Shown: positions 18,018-27,591, numbered from the stretch's first letter. The stretch: 64,000 bases of DNA from Marinomonas posidonica IVIA-Po-181 (GCF_000214215.1 NC_015559.1:3397001-3461000); one strand, 5' to 3'. A program made the numbers and translations. Notes: generated by a model not told the origin, from the sequence alone.

Positions 18018-19409
18018 ATGTCAGACATCACTCAAGGGGTTAGTTCAGCAGCTTCAGCTGCTGCTAACCAATCAAAAAAACTCGGCCTGCCGACTATGAT
18101 GGCTATCTGTGTCGGCTTGGTGATCGTACAAGGTGCCATGATTTCTGCCCTACAAGGCATAGGAATTGGTGGTATGGCCTTCATTGCCGCCATGATAACG
18201 GCTCTGGTTCTGGCACAATTCAATGCCATGAGCTTTGCTGAACTCTCCCTGATGTTTCCAGAAAAAGGTACGCTAGCGACCTACACGCAAAAAGCCATTG
18301 GTCACTTCCCCGCTATTGTTTCCGTCTTTGCTGGTTATGTGGTTGTCGCCATCTTAGCTCTACCAGTTGAGATGTTTCTCGTGGATGCCATGTTGGGGCA
18401 GCTATTACCTGGCTTCTTACCAGAGAAAGCCGCCCCACTGATTATTCTTGGCTTGTTCACCATTACCAATTTAATTGGTACAGATGTGTTCGCTAAGGTT
18501 CAAAACCTGCTTGCCTTTATTTTGATTACAGCTTTGATCTTAATCGGTTTGGTCGCTATTACTGGCGCAGGCGAGCCACACCCAACTCTAGCTGGTCCAA
18601 GCGTTGATTGGAGTTTTGGTGGTGTATTAGATGGCAGTTTCATTGGCTTAGTGGGTTTAGCCCTTTGGACTATGGTTGGTGTAGAATTCATTTGTCCTTT
18701 GGTCAATGATGTCAAAACACCAAATAAAAACATCCCACGTGCGATGCACCTTTCCCTATTTATGATTTTCTTCATTTTCCTAGGGTTTACCTATGGTGCT
18801 AGTTTGTACTTAGACATTCCTAGCTTACTGGAATCTCCGTTACCTTACCTTGATTACGCCAATGCCGTATTTGGTCAATCTGGTTTAATCATTGCGACGG
18901 TAATGGCGTTGGCCGCAACGTGCAGTACTATGAACACGGTTCTAGCAGCGGTTCCAAGAATGCTTCAAGGCATGGGAGATCAAGGTCAAGTATTCCCAAT
19001 GCTAAAGAAAACAAATCGCTTCGATGCTCCTTGGGTCGGCACTTTGATGATCAGTGTTGGTGCCAGTATTCCTTTCTTTGCATTCAGCATTGACTCATTA
19101 ATCGTACTGGTCATTGCCGCCACCACAAGCTGGTTGTTAGCCTATTGTGTTGCTCATATTAATGTCATCGTATTACGTAAGCGTCAGCCAAATCAGCCTC
19201 GTCCATATCGTACGCCTTTCTACCCTCTACCACAGATATTAGGTGTGGCAGGCATGCTTTATGTGGCATTAAACAACTCACCAACACCTGAAATGACACA
19301 AATGGTTTACAGCATTACTGGCGGCATCCTACTTGTCATCGGTATTATTGGCGCTGTGTGGGTGAAATTTGTTATGAAGCGTGGCTTATTTGAAGTCGAC
19401 GCAGATTAA
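18018..19409 (+). CDS. APC-family amino acid permease
   Basis: A 463-residue inner-membrane transporter with 12 predicted membrane segments. The family signature region lies in helix 1 (LPTMMAICVGLVIVQGAMIS) and AELSLMFPEKGTLATYTQKA, followed by the central TMVGVEFICPLVNDVKTPNK characteristic of APC superfamily antiporters/permeases, and loop RKRQPNQPRPYRTPFYPLPQ near the C-terminus. It lies 51 bp after the FAD oxidase with RBS AAGAGGAACG. It probably brings in the amino acid or amine degraded by the preceding genes. Confidence 0.9.
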   Translation: MSDITQGVSSAASAAANQSKKLGLPTMMAICVGLVIVQGAMISALQGIGIGGMAFIAAMITALVLAQFNAMSFAELSLMFPEKGTLATYTQKAIGHFPAIVSVFAGYVVVAILALPVEMFLVDAMLGQLLPGFLPEKAAPLIILGLFTITNLIGTDVFAKVQNLLAFILITALILIGLVAITGAGEPHPTLAGPSVDWSFGGVLDGSFIGLVGLALWTMVGVEFICPLVNDVKTPNKNIPRAMHLSLFMIFFIFLGFTYGASLYLDIPSLLESPLPYLDYANAVFGQSGLIIATVMALAATCSTMNTVLAAVPRMLQGMGDQGQVFPMLKKTNRFDAPWVGTLMISVGASIPFFAFSIDSLIVLVIAATTSWLLAYCVAHINVIVLRKRQPNQPRPYRTPFYPLPQILGVAGMLYVALNNSPTPEMTQMVYSITGGILLVIGIIGAVWVKFVMKRGLFEVDAD

Positions 19410-19443
19410 GATCTAGAAATAAGACCAACATAGATGTAGGTCA

Positions 19444-19482
19444 TTAGGGCTTACTCAGAAGCTTTTTCTGAGTAAGCCCTAA
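19444..19482 (+). terminator. Strong hairpin terminator after the permease
   Basis: Perfect 15-bp stem AGGGCTTACTCAGAA / TTCTGAGTAAGCCCT with GCTTT loop, extended by T-A pairs at the base. It closes the amino-acid catabolic unit. Confidence 0.8.
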
Positions 19483-19768
19483 ATTGTTTTTGGTTAAGTT
19501 CTGAAAGTCAATATTGGCATATGGGACTTCAGAACTTGGCTCGGTTAAAGTGGAAATTACCGCAGGATGCCTTGTCATTAGGACAACACAGCAGCAGTAG
19601 AAGTTGTCATAGCTCAATGGACTTTGTCGTAGCTTATCTAGTTGAGTTACGAAAGAGCACCTTTTCAAAGGGTGCCTTTATTTTTAGCGCCAAGATCTTT
19701 AGCTTAACTCTCATAAACCATCAGCCATCTGATTTATTGATACTTGTTAATTAGGAGTCACCCTACAT
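19483..19768 (+). other. Non-coding interval with a second terminator
   Basis: No credible gene fits here. The interval contains a second rho-independent terminator at 19657-19685 (GCACCTTT-TCA-AAGGGTGC, then CTTTATTTTT). It lies ~175 bp beyond the permease terminator and before the chemoreceptor start, so it would end a short independent transcript. A small RNA is possible, but no known family was recognised. The chemoreceptor promoter must lie downstream of 19685. Confidence 0.5.
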
Positions 19769-20848
19769 ATGATGTTTGGCAACAAAAAACGAATTGAACT
19801 TGAAACAGCTCTAACTGAAGCACAAGAAGAAAAGCACAACTTATCGACAAAACTGGCTCAAATAGAAGCCGAATTGACCCAGTTGAAAGAAAGCCAACAA
19901 TCTACCGTTGAATTGGAAGATAAAACCCCCTTCTTACTAGAAGCCAACCAACCTAGCCTTTCCTTCGTACTTGGCTCAACCAACAAAATTTTAGAATTAC
20001 TTTTTGAACCTATGAGTGAATCAGAAGGTTCAGATGTGCTTATCCAGCAAAACAAAACAGATATTTTTGAACTAAAAGAAGCCATTTCTACCATTGCCTA
20101 TAAAACGCAAATCAGCCTTCAAGATGTAAACTCTCTGCGTGATACTGCCAATGAAATAAAAGGCTTTACCGACACCATTCAAAGCATTTCAGAACAGACC
20201 AATCTATTAGCCTTAAATGCCGCCATTGAAGCCGCACGGGCAGGTGAACACGGTCGTGGGTTTGCCGTTGTGGCTGATGAAGTCAGAACTTTAGCAAATA
20301 AAGCAAGAGAATCAAGTGAACACATCTCTCTCTTGGTTCAAAGAATTGACGAGAACACAAATAAGGTCAGCCGACAGATTGATGGCCTTCATAACGACAC
20401 CATCAGCACCAACCAATCCTGTGAGCGCTTAAGCCTCTCTTTTAATGACACAGCAGCGCATTCAGAGAAACTCATAGCGTCCGGCTATCAATCTATGGCC
20501 TATGCCCATGTTGCTGCCGCCGTGCTAGATTTAACCGTATGGCACAATCAATTTCTGATTAAAGCATGGCAAAAGCAGCCCCAAGACAAAGCTCTTGATA
20601 TCACAACGACTTACTTAGGTGACTGGTATTACAACGGCACAGACAATGAATTCAACTTCCGACAACAAGCCGACTTCATCGCGCTTGGTGACACACTATT
20701 AAAAATCAATGAATTGATGACAGAAATGACAAATGGAGTCATTGAAACAGATCAATTAGTTGCTTTAGAGGAAACGTTTTCAACTTACATGAAACAAGTT
20801 GAACAGGCACTGACAAGAACTCAAGAATACATCTTAAGTCATGTTTAA
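19769..20848 (+). CDS. Soluble methyl-accepting chemotaxis protein with degenerate CZB-like tail
   Basis: A 359-residue cytoplasmic chemoreceptor with no membrane segment. An N-terminal coiled coil (residues ~5-50, [18 protein letters not shown]) leads into a short signalling hairpin whose tip is highly conserved ([20 protein letters not shown], near residue 140). The C-terminal ~120 residues resemble a CZB zinc-sensing domain ([22 protein letters not shown]). The expected Cys before LGxW is Thr and the late paired His positions read GDTLLKIN, so zinc binding is doubtful. RBS AGGAG is upstream. It would bind CheW/CheA in the cytoplasm. Confidence 0.88.
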   Translation: MMFGNKKRIELETALTEAQEEKHNLSTKLAQIEAELTQLKESQQSTVELEDKTPFLLEANQPSLSFVLGSTNKILELLFEPMSESEGSDVLIQQNKTDIFELKEAISTIAYKTQISLQDVNSLRDTANEIKGFTDTIQSISEQTNLLALNAAIEAARAGEHGRGFAVVADEVRTLANKARESSEHISLLVQRIDENTNKVSRQIDGLHNDTISTNQSCERLSLSFNDTAAHSEKLIASGYQSMAYAHVAAAVLDLTVWHNQFLIKAWQKQPQDKALDITTTYLGDWYYNGTDNEFNFRQQADFIALGDTLLKINELMTEMTNGVIETDQLVALEETFSTYMKQVEQALTRTQEYILSHV

Positions 20849-20933
20849 TGATCTATTATGAGCCCAGCGTCTGAATAGAAGATCTAAAAATACATTTTCT
20901 ATTCAGACACTTAACTCTTACTTCAAGTCTAAA

Positions 20934-21302
20934 TCACGCCAATACGACACTTTCTGGTAGTGTCACAAAAATGGAATGACGCACTTCATTAAATAACGCT
21001 TTACTGCAATGCCCTTCACCTTCCGTGTCCTCAAGCAAAAGCACATCGCCAGCGCCAAATTGACGCGTTTCTCCAGACGACACCATAAACTCGCAGCGTC
21101 CCGTTAGAATGAATAGCAATTGTCGTTGCGGCGCTGGATGCCATTTAAAGTCATAGTCACTAGGAGTTTCACGAAACATCATTTCACCAACAGGAAATCG
21201 CTCAGATAAGAAACCAATAGGGCCGCCGTCTTTTAACGCAATATCCAGTTCAGCAAATTCACTTTTGCCATTTGGCTGATTAAATATTCTCGTGATCTTC
21301 AT
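20934..21302 (-). CDS. Small cupin-domain protein
   Basis: A 122-residue single cupin: KWHPAPQRQLLFILTGRCEF is motif 1 and FGAGDVLLLEDTEGEGHCSK is motif 2. His is retained at KWHP and EGHC, though the canonical HxH of motif 1 reads HPAPQ, so metal binding is uncertain. AAAGGAACATTAG provides the RBS. It is last in a minus-strand cluster of ureide-type catabolic genes, where cupins often act as ureidoglycine/ureidoglycolate-handling enzymes or sensors; this one is far shorter than ureidoglycine aminohydrolase and its role is open. Confidence 0.8.
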   Translation of the reverse strand: MKITRIFNQPNGKSEFAELDIALKDGGPIGFLSERFPVGEMMFRETPSDYDFKWHPAPQRQLLFILTGRCEFMVSSGETRQFGAGDVLLLEDTEGEGHCSKALFNEVRHSIFVTLPESVVLA

Positions 21303-21338
21303 CTAATGTTCCTTTGCAAAGCCATATAAGGCACTTTA

Positions 21339-22568
21339 TTAAACAGGTAATGTTCGTAAGGTCTGATCTAACACCGCCAAACTCACTGCTACATCCTCTG
21401 CCTTAATGGCTTCGGCAGGATGATGACTAATGCCTTTATCACATCGCATAAATAACATGGCCACAGGACAAATATCAGCAATAGCCATGGCATCATGACC
21501 CGCCCCAGAAGGCAGAGTAAGAGGCTGATGGCCAATCTGTTGTATCGCCTTTCTTAGCACCTCTTGCAGCTTGCTATCACAATGGACCGCACCAGCAGCG
21601 TGAGTCTGCTCCATATTCAAAGTCACTTTTCGTCGCTCAGCAATGGCATTAAGCGCTTCAACAATCAGCCCCAGCGCCTGATCTCGCTTATCATCAAACT
21701 CACTGCGAATATCCAAAGAAAAATGCGTCTGACCAGAAATCACATTGACCCCATTTGGTCGATTATTAATCTGTCCAACGGTGGCGACGACACCTTGTTG
21801 CTGGGCGATCGTTTCAATGACTAAGACCATTTCACTCACCGCACACAAAGCGTCTCGACGTAATGGCATTGGCACCGTACCTGCATGACCCGCCATGCCT
21901 GTGACTTGAAGATCAAACCGCTTTGCGCCTGCAATGGCACTCACGACCCCCACTGGGAGATTTTGCTCTTCCAATACCGGCCCTTGTTCGATGTGCAATT
22001 CTAGATAGCCTAACAGTTGATCAGTGTCGATCTTCGCTTGATGTACTTGATCAAAGTCCAGACCAAATGCCTGCATGGCTTGGCGCAAGCTTGTTCCATT
22101 CTCATCAGGAAGGTCAGACCAAGTCGCAGGCCATTGCCCAGTTAATGCCCTGCTGCCTAACAAAGTTGAGCGGAAACGAGTACCTTCTTCATCGCCAAAA
22201 CCAACGATATCGAGATGAAAAGGCAAGGAAACACCATTATCGGTCAAGGCTTGTATTAACGAAATTGGCGCTAACACCCCTAACATACCGTCATATTTCC
22301 CGCCATTTGGTACCGTATCAAGATGACTGCCAATCAAATATTTAGGCGCATCCTGTTGTTTTGATGGCAAACGACCACACAAATTGCCCGCCGTATCCTG
22401 CCAGACCATCATACCCGCTCGCATCATCCATTCGCCGACCAACTGATTGGCCTGCTGGTGTTCTTTGGTCAAATAGCGGCGGTCTAAGCATTCCTCAGAT
22501 TGACTGATTCGCCCGAGTTCATCACAACGATCCATCACTTGTTGGGCGACCTTGTCATAGTCAATCAT
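21339..22568 (-). CDS. M20-family allantoate amidohydrolase / N-carbamoyl amidase
   Basis: A 409-residue binuclear-zinc amidohydrolase of the AllC/HpxK/hydantoin-racemase-associated carbamoylase group. Metal ligands are visible in GSHLDTVPNGGKYDGMLGV, FGDEEGTRFRSTLLGSRA and LGYLELHIEQGPVLEE, followed by the dimerisation part GAKRFDLQVTGMAGHAGTVP and the closing SGAGHDAM. ATG at 22568 is chosen: it overlaps the aminotransferase stop (ATGATTGA), whereas the frame runs on inside that gene. With the PucG-like partner it could convert allantoate to ureidoglycine and onward. Confidence 0.87.
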   Translation of the reverse strand: MIDYDKVAQQVMDRCDELGRISQSEECLDRRYLTKEHQQANQLVGEWMMRAGMMVWQDTAGNLCGRLPSKQQDAPKYLIGSHLDTVPNGGKYDGMLGVLAPISLIQALTDNGVSLPFHLDIVGFGDEEGTRFRSTLLGSRALTGQWPATWSDLPDENGTSLRQAMQAFGLDFDQVHQAKIDTDQLLGYLELHIEQGPVLEEQNLPVGVVSAIAGAKRFDLQVTGMAGHAGTVPMPLRRDALCAVSEMVLVIETIAQQQGVVATVGQINNRPNGVNVISGQTHFSLDIRSEFDDKRDQALGLIVEALNAIAERRKVTLNMEQTHAAGAVHCDSKLQEVLRKAIQQIGHQPLTLPSGAGHDAMAIADICPVAMLFMRCDKGISHHPAEAIKAEDVAVSLAVLDQTLRTLPV

Positions 22569-23796
22569 GACGCGTCTCCGTGGCACCAGCGTAAACGGCC
22601 ATAGCCGCATCCACACCAGCGCCCGCTGGTAACACCAGACCCGCGCGACGTAAAGCCGTTTCCAACGATTGCAGAGTATGCAATACCGCATCCTGACGGG
22701 CGTTATAGCCCATGGTGCCGATGCGCCAAACTTTGCCTTTCAAGGGTCCGAAGCTGGTACCGATCTCAATGTTGAAAAGATTCAACAAATCATGACGAAC
22801 CTGCTCACCATTCACGCTTTCGGGAATGTAGACGCCAACGACGTTGCTCATTTTGTGTTTCAAATCGCCATAAGGTCTCAAGCCCATAGCTTGTATACCT
22901 TGCAACATGGCGTTCCCAGCCATTTGATGACGTTTCAATACCGCATCCTGACCTTCTCGTAATAGCTCAATGGCGCATTGACGAGAGCCAAACAACATGG
23001 TCGCCGCTTCGGTATGATGATTTAGCCGCTCTTCACCCCAATAATCCATGATCATAGACAGATCAAAATAATTGGAACGGATACGTTGGCCTTGTGCGTC
23101 TTGATGATGACTATCGCGAATGCCTGCTTCCACATGGTGGCGCTTACGCACCACGTCCACAAAACGTCCACTCATGGAAATAGGCGCACTACCGGATGGA
23201 CCACCCAAGCATTTTTGTAAACCCACTGATACCGCATCAACCTGCCATAAATCCGTCTCAAACGGGTTACCAGCAATCGACGCGGTGGCGTCTGTATAAA
23301 ATAAAACATCATGAGCACGGCAAATTGCCCCAAGCTCTTCCAGTGGCTGCAACATGGTCGTCGATGTATCGCCTTGCACTATGGCCAATACTTTTGGTTG
23401 TACTCGCTTAATCGCATCTTCTATTTGCTGCGGGTCAAAGACTTCGCCCCAAGGCACTTCAATAGTATGAACCTGAGCATCGGCACGTTCGGCTATTTCG
23501 GCTAACAAATGCCCAAAGCGGCCAAAAATCGGAATCAGCACCTTGTCACCCGGTTCTAAACAGGACACCAATGCCGCTTCAATGCCTGCTCGGGACGTCC
23601 CATCAACGAGAAAGGTCTGTTGGTTTTGAGTCTTAAATACCTGACGGTATAACGCCATGACTTCATTCATGTAACTGGTCATCGTCGGATCGTATTGACC
23701 GACCAACTGAGTAGACATGGCCGACAAGACTTGCGGATAACAGTTAATCGGACCTGGTCCCATTAACAATCGAGGAGGAAGCGTCAAAGGTTGCAT
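22561..23796 (-). CDS. PucG-type (S)-ureidoglycine-glyoxylate aminotransferase or alanine-glyoxylate aminotransferase
   Basis: A 411-residue class V PLP aminotransferase. It opens with LLMGPGPINCYPQVLSAM and contains LVDGTSRAGIEAALVSCLEP, the PLP-aspartate region LFYTDATASIAG (Asp169) and the Schiff-base lysine in VSVGLQKCLGGPSGSAP (Lys195). PucG/HpxJ and alanine-glyoxylate transaminases share this layout; the neighbouring allantoate-type amidohydrolase and HpxW-like hydrolase favour the ureidoglycine reaction, which yields oxalurate and glycine. It is translated in overlap with the amidohydrolase. RBS TAGGAG. Confidence 0.85.
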   Translation of the reverse strand: MQPLTLPPRLLMGPGPINCYPQVLSAMSTQLVGQYDPTMTSYMNEVMALYRQVFKTQNQQTFLVDGTSRAGIEAALVSCLEPGDKVLIPIFGRFGHLLAEIAERADAQVHTIEVPWGEVFDPQQIEDAIKRVQPKVLAIVQGDTSTTMLQPLEELGAICRAHDVLFYTDATASIAGNPFETDLWQVDAVSVGLQKCLGGPSGSAPISMSGRFVDVVRKRHHVEAGIRDSHHQDAQGQRIRSNYFDLSMIMDYWGEERLNHHTEAATMLFGSRQCAIELLREGQDAVLKRHQMAGNAMLQGIQAMGLRPYGDLKHKMSNVVGVYIPESVNGEQVRHDLLNLFNIEIGTSFGPLKGKVWRIGTMGYNARQDAVLHTLQSLETALRRAGLVLPAGAGVDAAMAVYAGATETRHD

Positions 23797-23805
23797 CTTA
23801 AACTC

Positions 23806-24624
23806 CTAGGCCAAAACCTGATACAGCATCTTCATGCCGGTGATGATCAAAACGACCGCGAATACCTTCTTCAATTTAGCCGCATCCAAACGGTGTGCTA
23901 GAGCGGCCCCAACTGGCGCGAAGAATACGGTTAATGGGATAATGCAGGCCACGCCAATCAGATTGACTAAGCCAACGGTTCCAAATGGTGAGCCCACTGG
24001 CGTTTGACCGACAATCAACAAGGTCAACGCCGCTGGTAATGAAATGATCAAGCCCACCGCCGCCGCCGTGCCAACCGCACGATGAGCTGGGTAATTACAG
24101 AAAGTCAGGATTGGCACAGTCAACGTACCTCCACCAATCCCAACCATGGCGCTGAAAAAGCCAATACAAGTCGCCATCACACTTTGCCCAACTGTCCCAG
24201 GTAAGGATTTAAATAGGCTGTCTTTTTTACCTAACAACATATTCAAAGCAGACAAGGTTGCTATCACCCCAAACAATAGCGTCAGCCACTCCCCATCGAC
24301 TCGTGTGACAAGGAAACTGCCAACCATCACACCCACAAAAATGAACAATCCCCAACGCTTCAGCAAATCAAAATCCACATTACCTTTCGCTTTGTGAGCA
24401 CGAATAGAACTGATAGACGTCGGGATAATAGTTGCCAAGGACGTAGCCGTTGCCACTAACATCGCGGCATCCGCACTGACACCTAATCCCTGATATAAAA
24501 AAAACAACACTGGCACGATGACAATACCGCCACCAACACCCAATAAACCGGCTAACACTCCGCCCACCACACCAGTGGCCATCATGGCGAGAATCATGGA
24601 ATAATTTTCCATTATGAATGACAT
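23806..24624 (-). CDS. TauE/SafE (DUF81) family membrane permease
   Basis: A 272-residue inner-membrane protein with ~8 hydrophobic segments in the two-fold TauE/SafE arrangement: MMATGVVGGVLAGLLGVGGG and, in the second half, ATCIGFFSAMVGIGGGTLTV. The family exports or imports small organic anions such as sulfite, sulfoacetate or carboxylates. Here it lies between a ureide transaminase and an HpxW-like hydrolase, so it might move an anion such as oxamate or oxalurate; this is inference from position. AAGGAG upstream of ATG. Confidence 0.88.
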   Translation of the reverse strand: MSFIMENYSMILAMMATGVVGGVLAGLLGVGGGIVIVPVLFFLYQGLGVSADAAMLVATATSLATIIPTSISSIRAHKAKGNVDFDLLKRWGLFIFVGVMVGSFLVTRVDGEWLTLLFGVIATLSALNMLLGKKDSLFKSLPGTVGQSVMATCIGFFSAMVGIGGGTLTVPILTFCNYPAHRAVGTAAAVGLIISLPAALTLLIVGQTPVGSPFGTVGLVNLIGVACIIPLTVFFAPVGAALAHRLDAAKLKKVFAVVLIITGMKMLYQVLA

Positions 24625-24713
24625 GTTTCTGTTTGCTCCTTGGTAAATGTATTTCTCAATAAAATGATTACTTAATAATGATTGCTTAATAGCACGGTGA
24701 CTTAATACCAGTG

Positions 24714-26294
24714 CTATGAATTAAGCCTACTGACAATGGCTAGACCATCACTTCTCGGATCGGTTGCTGCCTCCGCATCACCCTCTTGATGAAGTACGAC
24801 AGCACCGGCATGGCCCATTAGTTCATTACACGCCTCCACGATCACCAAATCATGACCCCGTTGCTGTAAGGATTCTGCGGCAATATCAGCAAAATCACGC
24901 TCTATTTTTAAATTATGACTTTCGTCTCCCCAAGTACGGCCCAATAGCCAACGCCCAGCACTAATGGCCTTATCCAAAGGTTGATTATGGTAGACGTAAC
25001 GGCTAAATAACGCGGCTTGAGTTTGTGGCTGACCTTCTCCACCCATGGTGCCGTAACTGATACGACGTCCATCTTTCAATTCCGCAAAAGCAGGGTTCAA
25101 TGTGTGGAAAGGTTTCAGCTTCGGCCCTAAGGCTTGTAGGGAATTCGACTCTAACGAAAAGGACGAACCACGGTTGTTCCAGACAATACCAGTGGATGGA
25201 CTGACCACGCCACTGCCAAATTCCCAATACAAACTTTGAATGTAACTCACCATTCGGCCCTCGGCATCACAAGCCCCCATCCAGATTGTATCGCCCGGTT
25301 TTGCCTGATGAGGCCATGCCTGTGCTTTCTCTAATTGAATGCTGTCTAACATGGCGTCAAGGGATTCGGGCTTCAGTAGACGGGACAAATCCGTCGGCAC
25401 CCGAGACACATCGGTAACATTCTCATTACGTGCAATAAAGGCTTGCTTAGTGGCTTCGATTAACAAGTGCGCCATGTCCGTTTCGTCATGGCCAAGCGTA
25501 TGCAAACGGTCATACAAGGCCAAAATGAGCAAGGAAGCAATGCCTTGTGTTGGCGCGGGTAAATTATACAAAGTGCCTTGGCTGGTCGTAACACTCAAAG
25601 GAGTGACACGTTTGGCTTGATATTGCTGAAAGTCAGACAATCGTATTGGCGACCCTGCTGCTTCTAAATCTTTCGCTAAGTTTTCAGCGATGCTTCCTTG
25701 ATAAAAATCGTTTAGGCCTCGTTCGGCCAATTTTTTTAAGGTGTCTGCCAGCACGGGTAAGGTTAAAACATCACCCGATTGATGCAATTCCCCTGCGTTC
25801 AAAAAAGTCGAAAAGCCTTGCAACGTCGCCAGATCTGCAAAGGTTTTTTGCCCTGCGGCCAAGTAACTGTCGGTCACTTCACTGCCATGCTCGGCCCACT
25901 GAATGGCATTATTCAACAGCTCAGACAAAGGCAAATTATCCTGCCATTCCGCACTAATGCTTAACGCTTCTTGCCAACCTGCCACGGCACCCGCCATGGT
26001 CAAAGCGGCTTTGCCGCCTCGACTTGGAATGGTTTCATGGCCTCGATAAAAATCCTGATCCGCCCTTTCGGCAGAAACACCAGAAGCATCAATGGCGATC
26101 GGCGCTTTTCCTGGTTCACTGATTAACCAGAAACCATCGCCGCCTAATCCATTCATATGTGGATAAACCACCGCAATGGTCGCAGCAGCGGCAACCATGG
26201 CTTCAATCGCCGTGCCACCTTGTTCTAAGATGGCTTGTCCAGCCTGTGTGGCCTTAAAATGTGGCGCCGTAAACGCAAGGTTATTCACACTCAT
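24714..26294 (-). CDS. Gamma-glutamyltransferase-like Ntn hydrolase, HpxW (oxamate amidohydrolase) type
   Basis: A 526-residue member of the GGT family. It has the start GQAILEQGGTAIEAMVAAAA and HMNGLGGDGFWLISEPG, and the autocleavage site Thr336 in PGDTIWMGACDAEGRMVSY, whose residues are expected to become the N-terminal nucleophile of the small chain. The C-terminal chain has YGTMGGEGQPQTQAALFSRY. No signal peptide is present, unlike periplasmic glutathione-degrading GGTs, and DTIWMG at the cleavage site resembles HpxW oxamate amidohydrolases. In this cluster it would release ammonia from oxamate. Substrate assignment is inference. Confidence 0.85.
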   Translation of the reverse strand: MSVNNLAFTAPHFKATQAGQAILEQGGTAIEAMVAAAATIAVVYPHMNGLGGDGFWLISEPGKAPIAIDASGVSAERADQDFYRGHETIPSRGGKAALTMAGAVAGWQEALSISAEWQDNLPLSELLNNAIQWAEHGSEVTDSYLAAGQKTFADLATLQGFSTFLNAGELHQSGDVLTLPVLADTLKKLAERGLNDFYQGSIAENLAKDLEAAGSPIRLSDFQQYQAKRVTPLSVTTSQGTLYNLPAPTQGIASLLILALYDRLHTLGHDETDMAHLLIEATKQAFIARNENVTDVSRVPTDLSRLLKPESLDAMLDSIQLEKAQAWPHQAKPGDTIWMGACDAEGRMVSYIQSLYWEFGSGVVSPSTGIVWNNRGSSFSLESNSLQALGPKLKPFHTLNPAFAELKDGRRISYGTMGGEGQPQTQAALFSRYVYHNQPLDKAISAGRWLLGRTWGDESHNLKIERDFADIAAESLQQRGHDLVIVEACNELMGHAGAVVLHQEGDAEAATDPRSDGLAIVSRLNS

Positions 26295-26299
26295 CTATC

Positions 26300-27493
26300 T
26301 CACTCCAACAAGCTTTTGGCGTACTCAATCAAGGCTAAATCGCTGCCTTTTGGTCCTACAAGGGAAAGACCACACGGGGCACCCTCTAATTCGCAAACAG
26401 GTAAATGCAATTGCGGCAATCCCGCCAATCCTGCAATCGCCGTAAGGTCCATTAATTGATGACGATATTCGGCTAAATCCTCCTCACTGGCGGAAAATAA
26501 GGGCGCTAATCCCGGCGTCGTCGGCAATAATAAAACCGCACCGTCTAGGGCATCCGTTAACCACTCAGTGAACAAGGCTCTTTGTCGCAATGCGGCGCTT
26601 TCATCTGCTTCTGAAAGGGTCTGACACCAATCAAATCTTTGTGCTATATCCGTGGCAAAATCAGGATCCACTTCTGCTATCCACTGGCCATGTTCTCGCT
26701 GTATTTCTCGACCTTGTAAGGTTCGAAATGTGGCACTTGTCTGCCACTTATCGGTATCAATCACAAAACGCTCTTCACTCGATAATTTACCGTCATGCCG
26801 CCATGCTGCCAGAACGTCTTGTAAGGCTTGTTGATGGGCGACTTGGCGAAATAAATTGTCGACCACCAACACACGTTTGAAGGTATTGTTTTTAGACCAA
26901 TCAGAGGTCGACAGAGGCAACAAGACTTGCGCGGTTTTTTCGAGCACATCCAGGTGTTTCGTCACCCAGCCAACGGTGTCAAAAGAAGGCGCGAGGGCGA
27001 CCAAATGCTCCGCTGAAATTGCCCCATGGGTCGGGCGCAAACCAAATAACCCTTGATAACTTGCAGGAACACGAATCGAACCGCCTGTGTCGGTTCCCAA
27101 GCCTATGTCGGCTAACCCCAAACTGACGGCCACAGCGGAGCCAGATGTGGAACCTCCAGGCAAACGATTTGGTGTCACAGGGTTTTCTGGCGTGCCGTAA
27201 TGAATATTTTGTCCATTAAGGCTGTAAGCCAGCTCATCAGTAATGGTTTTACCAACAAACTCAGCCCCATTTGCCATTAAGGTCACGACACTGGGAGCAG
27301 TAGAATTGGGTGTGGGATGGGTAGCGAGCCAAGTAGGGTTGCCTGCCGTTGTTGGCAAACCCTGCATATGAAACAAGTCCTTTACCGCCAATCTGAGCCC
27401 TGTTAGTTGACCTAGTGAGGCGCTTTTAAGCGAGTCTGACGAAACACTTTCCGGCTGCGATAAAAATGGATTTTGTATGATGAAATGTTTCAT
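26300..27493 (-). CDS. Amidase-signature family hydrolase
   Basis: A 397-residue amidase with the Ser-cisSer-Lys triad segments: LAVKDLFHMQGLPTTAGNPT (Lys), LPGGSTSGSAVAVSLGLADI (first Ser) and GLGTDTGGSIRVPASYQGLF (nucleophile Ser). It lacks the extra C-terminal domain of allophanate hydrolase. It is the first gene of the minus-strand cluster, 5 bp before the HpxW-like gene, behind a GGGGGAG RBS. hpx-type clusters also pair an amidase with HpxW, supporting a role in ureide or oxalurate/oxamate nitrogen release. The substrate is unknown. Confidence 0.87.
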   Translation of the reverse strand: MKHFIIQNPFLSQPESVSSDSLKSASLGQLTGLRLAVKDLFHMQGLPTTAGNPTWLATHPTPNSTAPSVVTLMANGAEFVGKTITDELAYSLNGQNIHYGTPENPVTPNRLPGGSTSGSAVAVSLGLADIGLGTDTGGSIRVPASYQGLFGLRPTHGAISAEHLVALAPSFDTVGWVTKHLDVLEKTAQVLLPLSTSDWSKNNTFKRVLVVDNLFRQVAHQQALQDVLAAWRHDGKLSSEERFVIDTDKWQTSATFRTLQGREIQREHGQWIAEVDPDFATDIAQRFDWCQTLSEADESAALRQRALFTEWLTDALDGAVLLLPTTPGLAPLFSASEEDLAEYRHQLMDLTAIAGLAGLPQLHLPVCELEGAPCGLSLVGPKGSDLALIEYAKSLLE

Positions 27494-27515
27494 AGCTCCC
27501 CCTTGTTAGAATCTA

Positions 27516-27531
27516 TGAAACATTCGTTTCA
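27516..27531. promoter_or_regulatory. Putative RpiR-type operator before the amidase operon
   Basis: Perfect palindrome TGAAAC-ATTC-GTTTCA, 23 bp upstream of the amidase start. A further TGAAAC half-site is at 27545-27550. The same GAAAC-N4-GTTTC pattern recurs at 28647-28660 before the ABC transporter. Confidence 0.65.
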
Positions 27532-27591
27532 ATCATTTGTCAACTGAAACAAAAGATCATTGACGGTAACGTCAATGCACTAATACCTAGA

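Noticed and set aside
24714-26294. Periplasmic glutathione gamma-glutamyltransferase
   Set aside because: No signal peptide, and the region around the nucleophile and the ureide-gene neighbours fit an HpxW-like enzyme better.
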